From Paracoccus beibuensis (GTDB lineage Bacteria; Pseudomonadota; Alphaproteobacteria; Rhodobacterales; Rhodobacteraceae): a DNA stretch of 64,000 bases. Location of the stretch: positions 186,001-250,000 of the forward strand of contig NZ_JAOTBD010000001.1 of assembly GCF_026162625.1 (NCBI RefSeq), written 5' to 3'. Below are positions 57,194-64,000 of the stretch, piece by piece. The translations under genes were made by a program, and so were the position numbers. Within the stretch, counting starts at the first letter, position 1. Every line of letters begins with the position of its first letter. Under the pieces are notes generated by a model, which was not told the origin of the DNA, did no database searches, and was given only the letters and a program-made list of their open reading frames with translations.

Positions 57194-57592
57194 TCAGGAC
57201 GCCGCCAGGTCGACGCCCGCGCGCTGCATCATCTCCTCCAGCACCGGATGGAAATAGTGCTTGCCGACATAGCCTTCGACGCGCCCGATCTCGGTGCCGC
57301 GGTCCAGAAGGATGAAGCTGGGTGTGATGCGCGGGCGCCGGTCCAGTGCCAGCCCGTCGGGGAAGGGGCCGTCGACATCGACATCGAACAAGGGCGCCAC
57401 CCGTCCGGCGGGCGAGGCGGCATAGCCTGGCGCGATCTCTGCCCGCCAGGCGCGGCAGAAGTGGCAATAGGGGGACGAGACCATCATCAGCTGCAGGGGC
57501 TGCGCGGACCAGTCCTGCTGCGCCCATGCGCGTCCAGCCACCGCCAGCACCGGCAGCGCAAGAACCACGGTCCTTCGGGACAGCTTGGGCAT
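57194..57592 (-). CDS. Exported thioredoxin-fold protein
   Basis: A 132-residue protein with a signal peptide (LSRRTVVLALPVLAVAGRAWA) containing an SRR start that could be Tat-like. The active site is YCHFC with the CxxC pair. The fold end has RITPSFILLDRG. It resembles periplasmic thiol-disulfide oxidoreductases such as SoxS, but no sulfur-oxidation genes are near. Partner unknown. Confidence 0.82.
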   Translation of the reverse strand: MPKLSRRTVVLALPVLAVAGRAWAQQDWSAQPLQLMMVSSPYCHFCRAWRAEIAPGYAASPAGRVAPLFDVDVDGPFPDGLALDRRPRITPSFILLDRGTEIGRVEGYVGKHYFHPVLEEMMQRAGVDLAAS

Positions 57593-57722
57593 GCCGGTCC
57601 TCCCTGACGATGCGCAATCTAGGCCCGCGCCCCCTCGGGCACAAGGACCAGACCGGGGGCGCGGGGATTGTCGGTCGGTTGCATCTGGTCCAATGTTCCG
57701 GCCGATCTGAACGGGGCGATGG

Positions 57723-58691
57723 ATGGACGAACTTCTCGAACCTCTGACGCAGGGCGACCGCCGGGCGCTGTCGCGGGCAATCACGCTGGTCGAATCGACC
57801 CGGCCCGACCACCGCGACCGCGCGCAACGGCTGATCGGGGCGCTGCCCGACCGGCAGGCGCTGCGCATCGGGCTGTCGGGCACGCCCGGTGTCGGCAAGT
57901 CCACCTTCATCGAGGCCTTCGGCACCCGCCTGACCGAACAGGGCCTGCGCGTGGCCGTTCTGGCGGTCGATCCGTCCTCGGCCCGGTCCGGCGGCTCGAT
58001 CCTGGGCGACAAGACCCGGATGGAGCTTCTGTCCCGCAACCCCCGCGCCTTCATCCGCCCGACCCCCTCCAGCGCCCAGCTTGGCGGCGTCGCCCGCCGG
58101 ACCAGAGAGGCGATCCGCCTTTGCGAGGCCGCAGGCCACGACGTCATCCTGATCGAGACGGTCGGCGTCGGACAGTCCGAAACGCTGGTCGCCGACATGT
58201 CGGACCTTTTCATCCTGCTGCTGGCCCCGGCGGGCGGGGACGAGCTGCAGGGCGTCAAGCGCGGCATCATGGAGATGGCCGACCTGATCCTGGTCAACAA
58301 GGCCGACGGAGAGCTGATGTCATCGGCCCGCCGTACCGTCGCGGATTATGCGGGCGCTCTGCGCCTGCTGCGCAAGCGACCGCAGGACCCCGAGGGCTTT
58401 CCCCAGGCGCTGCCGGTTTCGGCCGCCACGGGCGCGGGCCTTGACGAGGCCTGGGACCGGATGTGCCAGCTGGTCGACTGGCGGCGGGCGCACGGGCATT
58501 TCGACAGCATTCGCGCCCAGCAGGCCCGCCATTGGTTCCTGGCCGAACTGCGCGCCGGTCTTCTGGCGCAGCTGGACACGCCCGACGCGCGCAGGCGGGT
58601 CGAGGATCTGGGGCAGTCGGTGGCTGCGGGCGACCTGGCCCCCGGGATCGCTGCGCGCCAGGTGCTCGACTGGCTGGGCGCGCGGGAATAG
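57723..58691 (+). CDS. meaB: MeaB-type GTPase, methylmalonyl-CoA mutase chaperone
   Basis: A 322-residue G3E-family GTPase with Walker A GTPGVGKST, AVDPSSARSGGSILGDKTRM (partly shown) and VNKADGEL. It protects and reloads the adenosylcobalamin-dependent methylmalonyl-CoA mutase. The mutase genes are not in the window. It was formerly annotated as ArgK. Confidence 0.92.
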   Translation: MDELLEPLTQGDRRALSRAITLVESTRPDHRDRAQRLIGALPDRQALRIGLSGTPGVGKSTFIEAFGTRLTEQGLRVAVLAVDPSSARSGGSILGDKTRMELLSRNPRAFIRPTPSSAQLGGVARRTREAIRLCEAAGHDVILIETVGVGQSETLVADMSDLFILLLAPAGGDELQGVKRGIMEMADLILVNKADGELMSSARRTVADYAGALRLLRKRPQDPEGFPQALPVSAATGAGLDEAWDRMCQLVDWRRAHGHFDSIRAQQARHWFLAELRAGLLAQLDTPDARRRVEDLGQSVAAGDLAPGIAARQVLDWLGARE

Positions 58692-58757
58692 CTGCCCGAT
58701 TTCACGCCCCACACCCCGCGCGAATCGCGTATGACGGTGCGGGAAAGGGGTGATGCG

Positions 58758-59843
58758 ATGCGTGACCTGACGGATCATGACCAACTTTATGCCGCGCTGC
58801 TGGCGCGCGATGCGGCCTATGAGGGCGTGGCGCTGGTCGGCGTCACCACGACCGGGATCTTCTGTCGGCTGACCTGTCCGGCCAGAAAGCCCCGGCCCCA
58901 AAATTGCCGCTGGTTTCCCGACGCCGCCGCCGCCAAGGCCGCCGGCTTCCGCGCCTGCCTGCGCTGCAAACCCGGGGGGGCGCAGGCGGATGCGCATCCG
59001 CTGATCGCCGATCTGACCGCAGCCCTTGCCGCCCGCCCCGACCACCGCTGGTCCGAGGCGGACCTGGCTGCCCGCGGTCACGATCCGTCGACTGTCCGGC
59101 GGCTGTTCCGCCAGCATTTCGGGCAGAGCTTTCTGCAGATGGCCCGCACCGCGCGGCTGCGGCAGGGAATGGCGACGCTGCACAAGGGGGGCAGGATGAT
59201 CGATGCACAACTGGAGGCCGGCTTCGATTCGTCCTCGGGGTTTCGCGAAGCGTTCCGCGCGCTGTTCGGCCACGCGCCGCACCAGATGCAGGGCGACCTG
59301 CGCGCCGACTGGATCGACACGCCCCTTGGCGGGATGGTCGTCATCGCCGACGACGACGCGCTGCACCTGCTGGAATTCGTGGACCGCAAGGCGCTGCCGC
59401 AGGGTCTGCGGCGGCTGTCGGCGCTGGTCGGCGGGCGCATCGGGCTGGGCCGGACGGCGGTGACGGACCAGACCGAGGCCGCGCTGGCCCGATTCTTCGA
59501 GGGCCGCGACGGGCGGCTGGACCTGCCCCTGCGGCTTGTGGGAACGCCCTTCCAGGCCCGCGTCTGGCAGGCGCTGCGCGACATCCCGGCAGGAGAGACG
59601 CGCAGCTACGCCCAGCTTGCCGCCGCCATCGGCCAGCCGTCCGCCGTCCGTGCGGTGGCTGCGGCCAATGGCGCGAACCGGCTGGCACTGGTCGTGCCCT
59701 GCCACCGGGTGATCGGCAGCGACGGCAGCATGACGGGCTATGCCGGCGGCCTCTGGCGGAAGGAACGCCTGATCGCGCTGGAATCCGGCTATCGCGCGGC
59801 GAATCGCCCGACAAGGCTTGACGCAGGCCCCGCATCGCTGTAA
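58758..59843 (+). CDS. ada: Bifunctional Ada: DNA alkylation-repair protein and transcription activator
   Basis: A 361-residue protein. The N-terminal domain has Cys36, Cys40, Cys67 and Cys70 (IFCRLTC, CLRC), where Cys36 should accept methyl groups from phosphotriesters. An AraC-type helix-turn-helix (about 85-180) follows, then O6-methylguanine methyltransferase with active Cys315 in PCHRV. The ATG at 58758 has AAAGGGG upstream; an earlier in-frame ATG at 58731 is not family-like. A terminator follows. Confidence 0.94.
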   Translation: MRDLTDHDQLYAALLARDAAYEGVALVGVTTTGIFCRLTCPARKPRPQNCRWFPDAAAAKAAGFRACLRCKPGGAQADAHPLIADLTAALAARPDHRWSEADLAARGHDPSTVRRLFRQHFGQSFLQMARTARLRQGMATLHKGGRMIDAQLEAGFDSSSGFREAFRALFGHAPHQMQGDLRADWIDTPLGGMVVIADDDALHLLEFVDRKALPQGLRRLSALVGGRIGLGRTAVTDQTEAALARFFEGRDGRLDLPLRLVGTPFQARVWQALRDIPAGETRSYAQLAAAIGQPSAVRAVAAANGANRLALVVPCHRVIGSDGSMTGYAGGLWRKERLIALESGYRAANRPTRLDAGPASL

Positions 59844-59863
59844 CCACCCGCGAACGGAATTCC

Positions 59864-59887
59864 GGGCGCTGCCTCGCGGCGCCCTTT
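59864..59887 (+). terminator. Terminator after ada
   Basis: GGGCGC (59864-59869) pairs with GCGCCC (59879-59884), followed by TTT. The 6-bp stem with a 9-base loop is of moderate strength. Confidence 0.5.
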
Positions 59888-59947
59888 CACATTGGGACGG
59901 ACCCACTGCCGGGAACGCCCGCATAGCTGAGACGAAGGAACACAACC

Positions 59948-60244
59948 ATGTCGCGCGTCTGCGAACTGACCGGCAAAGGCCCGATGACCGGTAACAATGT
60001 CAGCCATGCCAACAACAAGACCCGTCGCCGGTTCCTGCCGAACCTGAACGAGGTCACGCTGTTGTCCGAAAAGCTGGGCCGTGGCTACTCGCTGCGGATC
60101 TCGGCCGCCGCCCTGCGGTCGGTCGATCACCGTGGCGGGCTGGACGCCTTCCTGGCCCGCGCCAAGGACACCGAACTGTCGGACCGTGCGCTGAAGATCA
60201 AGCGCGACCTGTCCAAGGCCGAAGCCGAGACCGCCTCGGCCTGA
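59948..60244 (+). CDS. rpmB: 50S ribosomal protein L28, cysteine-poor form
   Basis: A 98-residue L28 ([23 protein letters not shown] in part) with [10 protein letters not shown]. It lacks the paired CxxC motifs, so it is the zinc-independent type. It stands alone, away from the main ribosomal cluster, with a good Shine-Dalgarno (AAGGAACAC) and a terminator. Confidence 0.95.
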   Translation: MSRVCELTGKGPMTGNNVSHANNKTRRRFLPNLNEVTLLSEKLGRGYSLRISAAALRSVDHRGGLDAFLARAKDTELSDRALKIKRDLSKAEAETASA

Positions 60245-60268
60245 GCCGCAGCAGCCGGCAACCTGCGC

Positions 60269-60293
60269 AGCCCCGTCCCTTCGGCGGGGCTTT
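60269..60293 (+). terminator. Intrinsic terminator of rpmB
   Basis: AGCCCCG (60269-60275) pairs with CGGGGCT (60285-60291), followed by TT and a C. It fits a monocistronic rpmB. Confidence 0.7.
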
Positions 60294-60352
60294 CGCATGC
60301 CTGCGACCGATTGACCGCTGACCCGCCACGCCCGGTCAGCTAGGGTCCCGCC

Positions 60353-60691
60353 ATGTTCCGTCCCGTGCCCTTCGCCCTGATCCTTGTCGTGATGCTGACC
60401 AGCATCGGGCTGGGTGCTGCGCGCGGCACCGTGCGCCAAGGGACCGAGGTCGTGCTGTGCACCGGGCACGGGGTCGTCGTCACGGTTCTTCCCGACGACG
60501 GGGGCCGTGCCGCCCATGTCTGCCCCGACATGGCCCTTGCCGTGCTGGTCGCGGTTGGCTCCGCTGATGTCGCGTTGCCGCAGCGCGTGTCGGGCACCCT
60601 CGGGGCCACGACGGCGCGGCGTGCGCCTACCCGGACCTTCCGGCGCACCGCCATCCGGGTGCGCGATCCTCCGGTTCTCCTCGTTGCCTGA
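60353..60691 (+). CDS. Small exported protein with Cys/His pairs, possibly metal-related
   Basis: A 112-residue protein with an N-terminal hydrophobic signal (VPFALILVVMLTSIGLGA). The middle has LCTGHG and AAHVCPDMALAVLVAV, reminiscent of DUF2946-type proteins found with copper genes, but the match is loose. The C-terminus is basic. It lies 29 bases upstream of the copper chaperone gene, so a role in metal handling is an inference. Confidence 0.65.
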   Translation: MFRPVPFALILVVMLTSIGLGAARGTVRQGTEVVLCTGHGVVVTVLPDDGGRAAHVCPDMALAVLVAVGSADVALPQRVSGTLGATTARRAPTRTFRRTAIRVRDPPVLLVA

Positions 60692-60720
60692 GAATCACTT
60701 TTTAGAACACGAGGACCATC

Positions 60721-61182
60721 ATGAAGACCCTGACCCTTGCCGCCGTTGCGGCCCTTTTTCCCGTTGCCGCGCTGGCGCATGACGGCATGCACATCAACGA
60801 CGCCTATGCCCGCAGCGCCAACCCCAAGACCGGCGCGATCTTCCTGACGCTGGAAAACCATCGCAAGGTGGCCTGTTCGCTGCAATCCGTCGCCTCGGAC
60901 GCGGCCGATCGGGTCGAGCTGCACAGCCATTCCGAGGAGAATGGCGTGATGCGCATGGGCGCCATCGAGGGTGGCATCACCGTTCCCGCCGGCGGGACGC
61001 ACCAGCTTGCGCGCGGTGGCGATCACGTGATGCTGATGGGCCTGACCCGTCCGCTGGCCGATGGCGACAGCATCGATCTGACGCTCGACTTCGGCGACTG
61101 CGGCAGCGAAACGACCACCGCGGTCGTCGACAACCAGCGAGAGGACGCCGCCGCCGAACATGGCGACCACGCCGGTCACTGA
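60721..61182 (+). CDS. Periplasmic copper chaperone PCu(A)C
   Basis: A 153-residue exported protein with a signal peptide ending near ALAH. The copper motif is visible as His-Ser-His followed by VMRMG and then GDHVMLMGL, the His and Met ligands of PCu(A)C. The C-terminus is His-rich (EHGDHAGH) and may bind more metal. It delivers Cu(I) to the cytochrome oxidase CuA or CuB site. Confidence 0.9.
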   Translation: MKTLTLAAVAALFPVAALAHDGMHINDAYARSANPKTGAIFLTLENHRKVACSLQSVASDAADRVELHSHSEENGVMRMGAIEGGITVPAGGTHQLARGGDHVMLMGLTRPLADGDSIDLTLDFGDCGSETTTAVVDNQREDAAAEHGDHAGH

Positions 61183-61189
61183 CCGGCTG

Positions 61190-61834
61190 TCACGCCGCGC
61201 GGCTGACCAGCTGCGCGGCCACCGGCCCAAGATGCCCCACCATCAGCCGCACTCCCTCGGCCGACGGATGCACGCCGTCCAGCAGCAGGCCCGCCTGCCG
61301 GTCGCGCGGCGCGGCAAGCAGCGGCCCATAAAGGTTCGGTAGCAGCAGCGCATCGTGCCGGGTCGCCAGCCGGGGCCAGATCCCGGCCCAAGCCCGCCGG
61401 GATGCCGCATCCTTGCCGGGGCCACCGACGCCGACCAGCAGCAGCGACCGACCGCCCCTGCCGGCGATGGTCAGGATCGCGTCGAGGTTCCTTTCCGCCT
61501 GGTCCGCCTGCCAGCCGCGCAGCATGTCGTTGCCGCCAAGTTCGACGATGACGGCGTCGGGACGGTGACGCCGCAGCGACGGTCCGATGCGGACGCGACC
61601 GCCATAGGCGGTGTCGCCGGACAGCCCCCCGTCGATCAGCCGCGCCGGATGCCCGTTCGCCTCCAACCAGTTCGACAGCTGCGGCACCAGCCCCTGGCCG
61701 GGCGGCAGGCCATAGCCCGCCATCAGGCTGTCGCCGAAGCACAGGATGCGCGGCACGACTTGCGCCCGGGCCGTGGCGGGCAGCGCCAGGGTCAGGGCAG
61801 CGGCGGTCAGCAGCTGACGGCGGGACAGGGTCAT
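61190..61834 (-). CDS. GDSL-family arylesterase / lysophospholipase-like (TesA type)
   Basis: A 214-residue exported SGNH hydrolase. A signal peptide (SRRQLLTAAALTLALPATARA, start partly shown) precedes the catalytic Ser in FGDSLMAGYGL, GGN in ELGGNDML, and Asp-His in DGVHPSAEG. It overlaps the P-type ATPase stop by four bases, so it may be co-transcribed with it. Confidence 0.9.
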   Translation of the reverse strand: MTLSRRQLLTAAALTLALPATARAQVVPRILCFGDSLMAGYGLPPGQGLVPQLSNWLEANGHPARLIDGGLSGDTAYGGRVRIGPSLRRHRPDAVIVELGGNDMLRGWQADQAERNLDAILTIAGRGGRSLLLVGVGGPGKDAASRRAWAGIWPRLATRHDALLLPNLYGPLLAAPRDRQAGLLLDGVHPSAEGVRLMVGHLGPVAAQLVSRAA

Positions 61835-64000
61835 GCGGCGCTCCGCAGCCGTAGGGCGTTGCCGACCACGAAGACAGAGGACAGCGCCATCGCCGCCGCC
61901 CCCAGCATCGGAGAGAGCTGCGGTCCCCCGAACGGCACCAGCACGCCCATCGCCACCGGGATCAGCGCTGCGTTATAGGCAAACGCCCAGAACAGGTTCT
62001 GGCGGATATTGCGCATCACCGCCCGCGACAGGCGAATCGCCCGCACGACGCCTTGGGGATTGCCTGACATAAGCACCGCGTCGGCGGATTCGATGGCGAT
62101 GTCGGTGCCGGTGCCGATCGCGATGCCGGTCTCGGCGGCGGCCAGCGCGGGGGCGTCGTTGATGCCGTCGCCCACGAAGACGCTGCCCTTGCCCATGCCA
62201 TGGATTGCGGTCAGCTTGTCCTCGGATGTCAGGCCGGCCTTGATCCGGTCGATGCCGATGCGCGCGCCGACGGCCTGCGTTGTGGCAAGGAGGTCGCCCG
62301 ACAGCATCGCCGTTTCCAGACCCAGCCGGTGCAGATCGGCCACCGTGGGCGCGGCCTCGGGGCGTTCCGGGTCGGCCAGGGCAAAGGTCGCCACGTGTCG
62401 ACCATCGACGGCCAGGTGGACGGGGGTCGCGCCCTGACGGGCCGCGTCATCGGCCTGCGCAAGCAGGGCCGGGGCAGGGGGGACGCCGCCAGCCTCCAGC
62501 GCCGCACGGTTGCCGATCAGCAGGTCCTGCCCCTCGACCGAGGCCGTTAGACCACGTCCGGCGGTGGCCGTGACCGAGCGGGCGGCGGGCAGGTCCATGC
62601 CCTCGGCTTCGGCCAGGATGGCGGCGGCAAGGGGATGTTCGGACCGAGCCTCGGCGGCGGCGGTAAAGCGCAGCGCATCGTCGCGCCCGATGCCGTCGGT
62701 CCAGATCGCGGTGACCCGCGGGCGACCCTGCGTCAGCGTGCCGGTCTTATCAAAGGCCACGACCCGCGCACCTGCCAGCTTCTGCAGCGCATCGCCCCGC
62801 CGGAAGAGGACGCCAAGCTGCGCACCCCGACCGCTGCCGACCATGATCGACACCGGCACGGCGAGACCCATGGCGCAGGGGCAGGCGATGATCAGCACCG
62901 ACACGCTGGCAACGACAGCATGGGCCAGCCCCGGCCCCCAGATCAGCCACAGCACGAAGGTCAGCGCCGCCAGCGCCATCACAACCGGCACGAAGATCAG
63001 CGTCACGCGGTCGACCAGCGCCTGCACCGGCAGCCGGGCGGCCTGCGCCTGCTCGACCAGCGCCACGATCCGCGACAGGACGGTGTCCGACCCGGTCGCG
63101 GTGACGCGATAGGTCAGGGCCGCCGATCCGTTCACCGTCCCGCCGGTGACCTTGTCGCCCGGGGCTTTCGAGGCCGGGACAGGTTCCCCTGTCAGCATCG
63201 ACTCGTCGACGGGACCCGAACCGTCGGTCACCACGCCGTCCAGCGCCACCCGTTCGCCGGGGGCCAGCAGCAGCAGGTCGCCGTCGCGCAGATCGGCGAC
63301 CGGCAGCTTGACCGGACGTCCGTCGCGCAGGGCTGTCGCCGTGTCGGGCGCCAGCGCGATCAGCGCGCGGATCGCGGCGCCGGCCTGCCCCTTGGCGCGC
63401 GCTTCCAGCCAGCGGCCCATCAGGATCAGAGTCATGATTACCGCCGCCGCCTCGAACCAGACCTGACGCGAGGATGCCGGCACCAGCCCCGGCGCCAGCG
63501 TCACCACGGTCGAGAACAGGAACGCCGTCCCCGCGCCGAGGGCGACGAGGCTGTTCATTTCGGGTGCACCGCGGCGCAGGGCCGGGATGCCTGCCGTGAA
63601 GAAGCGCCGCCCCGGACCCGCCAGAACCGCCAGCGTCAGCACCATCTGCGCCAGCCACAGCGCCTGCGTCGGGACCAGCCCGTGCAGCCAGTGGTGAAAG
63701 CCGGGAATGGCATGTCCACCCATCTCGACTAGGAAGACCGGCAGGGTCAGGGCAAGGGCCGTCAGGAAAGCGCGCCGAAGGTCGGGCGCCTGATCGGGCG
63801 GCGGCGCGGCCAGGCAGTCGGGCACGGCGACTTTGGCGGGATAGCCCAGGTGGGTGATGGCCTGCGCCAGCGCCTCGGGCGACAGGCCGGGCGCGTGGGT
63901 CACCTCGGCCCGGTGGGTGGCCAGGTTCACCTGCGCCTGCGCGACATCGGGGCGGACGGTCAGAGCGCGGGTGATCCGCCCCGAGCACGAGGCGCAGCTC
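61831..64000 (-). CDS. Copper-type P1B ATPase, 5' part outside the window
   Basis: About 723 residues of a heavy-metal ATPase. The visible start is inside the first HMA domain, with the metal-binding CASC at about 63985-64000 (reverse strand). Then come an actuator domain with LTGEPVP, the membrane CPC motif in IACPCAMG, the phosphorylation site DKTGTLTQG and the hinge GDGINDAPAL. CPC predicts Cu(I) or Ag(I) export. The frame runs unbroken to the window edge. It neighbours other copper genes. Confidence 0.95.
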   Translation of the reverse strand, partial: SCASCSGRITRALTVRPDVAQAQVNLATHRAEVTHAPGLSPEALAQAITHLGYPAKVAVPDCLAAPPPDQAPDLRRAFLTALALTLPVFLVEMGGHAIPGFHHWLHGLVPTQALWLAQMVLTLAVLAGPGRRFFTAGIPALRRGAPEMNSLVALGAGTAFLFSTVVTLAPGLVPASSRQVWFEAAAVIMTLILMGRWLEARAKGQAGAAIRALIALAPDTATALRDGRPVKLPVADLRDGDLLLLAPGERVALDGVVTDGSGPVDESMLTGEPVPASKAPGDKVTGGTVNGSAALTYRVTATGSDTVLSRIVALVEQAQAARLPVQALVDRVTLIFVPVVMALAALTFVLWLIWGPGLAHAVVASVSVLIIACPCAMGLAVPVSIMVGSGRGAQLGVLFRRGDALQKLAGARVVAFDKTGTLTQGRPRVTAIWTDGIGRDDALRFTAAAEARSEHPLAAAILAEAEGMDLPAARSVTATAGRGLTASVEGQDLLIGNRAALEAGGVPPAPALLAQADDAARQGATPVHLAVDGRHVATFALADPERPEAAPTVADLHRLGLETAMLSGDLLATTQAVGARIGIDRIKAGLTSEDKLTAIHGMGKGSVFVGDGINDAPALAAAETGIAIGTGTDIAIESADAVLMSGNPQGVVRAIRLSRAVMRNIRQNLFWAFAYNAALIPVAMGVLVPFGGPQLSPMLGAAAMALSSVFVVGNALRLRSAA

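Overview
The window is high-GC DNA from an alphaproteobacterium, most likely Paracoccus or a close relative in the Rhodobacteraceae. The inference rests on four things: a long S10-spc-alpha ribosomal super-operon followed directly by a luxR-luxI pair, an AapJQMP/BztABCD-type amino-acid transporter, an ATP12-type F1 assembly chaperone, and a heterotetrameric sarcosine oxidase operon. No database search was run; assignments come from reading proteins and motifs.

Layout. (1) 1-15856: rpsJ-rplC-rplD-rplW-rplB-rpsS-rplV-rpsC-rplP-rpmC-rpsQ-rplN-rplX-rplE-rpsN-rpsH-rplF-rplR-rpsE-rpmD, a reverse-strand secreted-protein gene, then rplO-secY-adk-rpsM-rpsK-rpoA-rplQ. Several hairpins, one clear intrinsic terminator and candidate promoters lie inside this unit, so it is probably several transcripts. 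(2) 15857-17336: an acyl-homoserine-lactone receptor and synthase. (3) 17380-21520: rarA, crcB, an RluC-type pseudouridine synthase, a HAD hydrolase and an ATP12 chaperone, several joined by ATGA overlaps. (4) 21548-26318: a polar amino-acid ABC transporter. (5) 26356-34401, reverse strand: sixA-like, argB, engB, MOSC protein, yidC, EAL protein, ttcA, yidD, rnpA, rpmH, combining the rpmH-rnpA-yidD ribosome/RNase P cluster with membrane insertion (yidC) and tRNA thiolation. (6) 34654-40231: an orphan histidine kinase, tRNA-Arg(ACG), and a degraded accessory patch holding an integrase remnant, a broken FecCD permease gene, a phospholipase D-like gene and an orphan LuxR gene. (7) 40288-44337: aldo/keto reductase, DnaJ-type co-chaperone, DUF1289 protein, ruvX, ccmI. 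(8) 44514-50017: soxB, a small membrane protein, soxD, soxA, soxG. (9) 50181-57592: superoxide dismutase, VOC protein, YfgM-like protein, bamB, der, a membrane protein, serS and a thioredoxin-fold protein. (10) 57723-64000: meaB, ada, rpmB, a small exported protein with a PCu(A)C copper chaperone, a GDSL esterase and the 3' part of a copper-type P1B ATPase that runs off the window.

Most of the window is conserved housekeeping DNA, and I found no convincing wholly new multi-gene system. The points that most deserve attention are: the reverse-strand exported protein gene splitting the spc operon; the internal terminators, hairpins and candidate promoters in the ribosomal cluster; the perfect inverted repeat in front of luxR-luxI and the dyads in front of the orphan luxR; the tRNA-Arg with integrase and permease relics; and the small membrane protein plus strong terminator inside the sarcosine oxidase operon.
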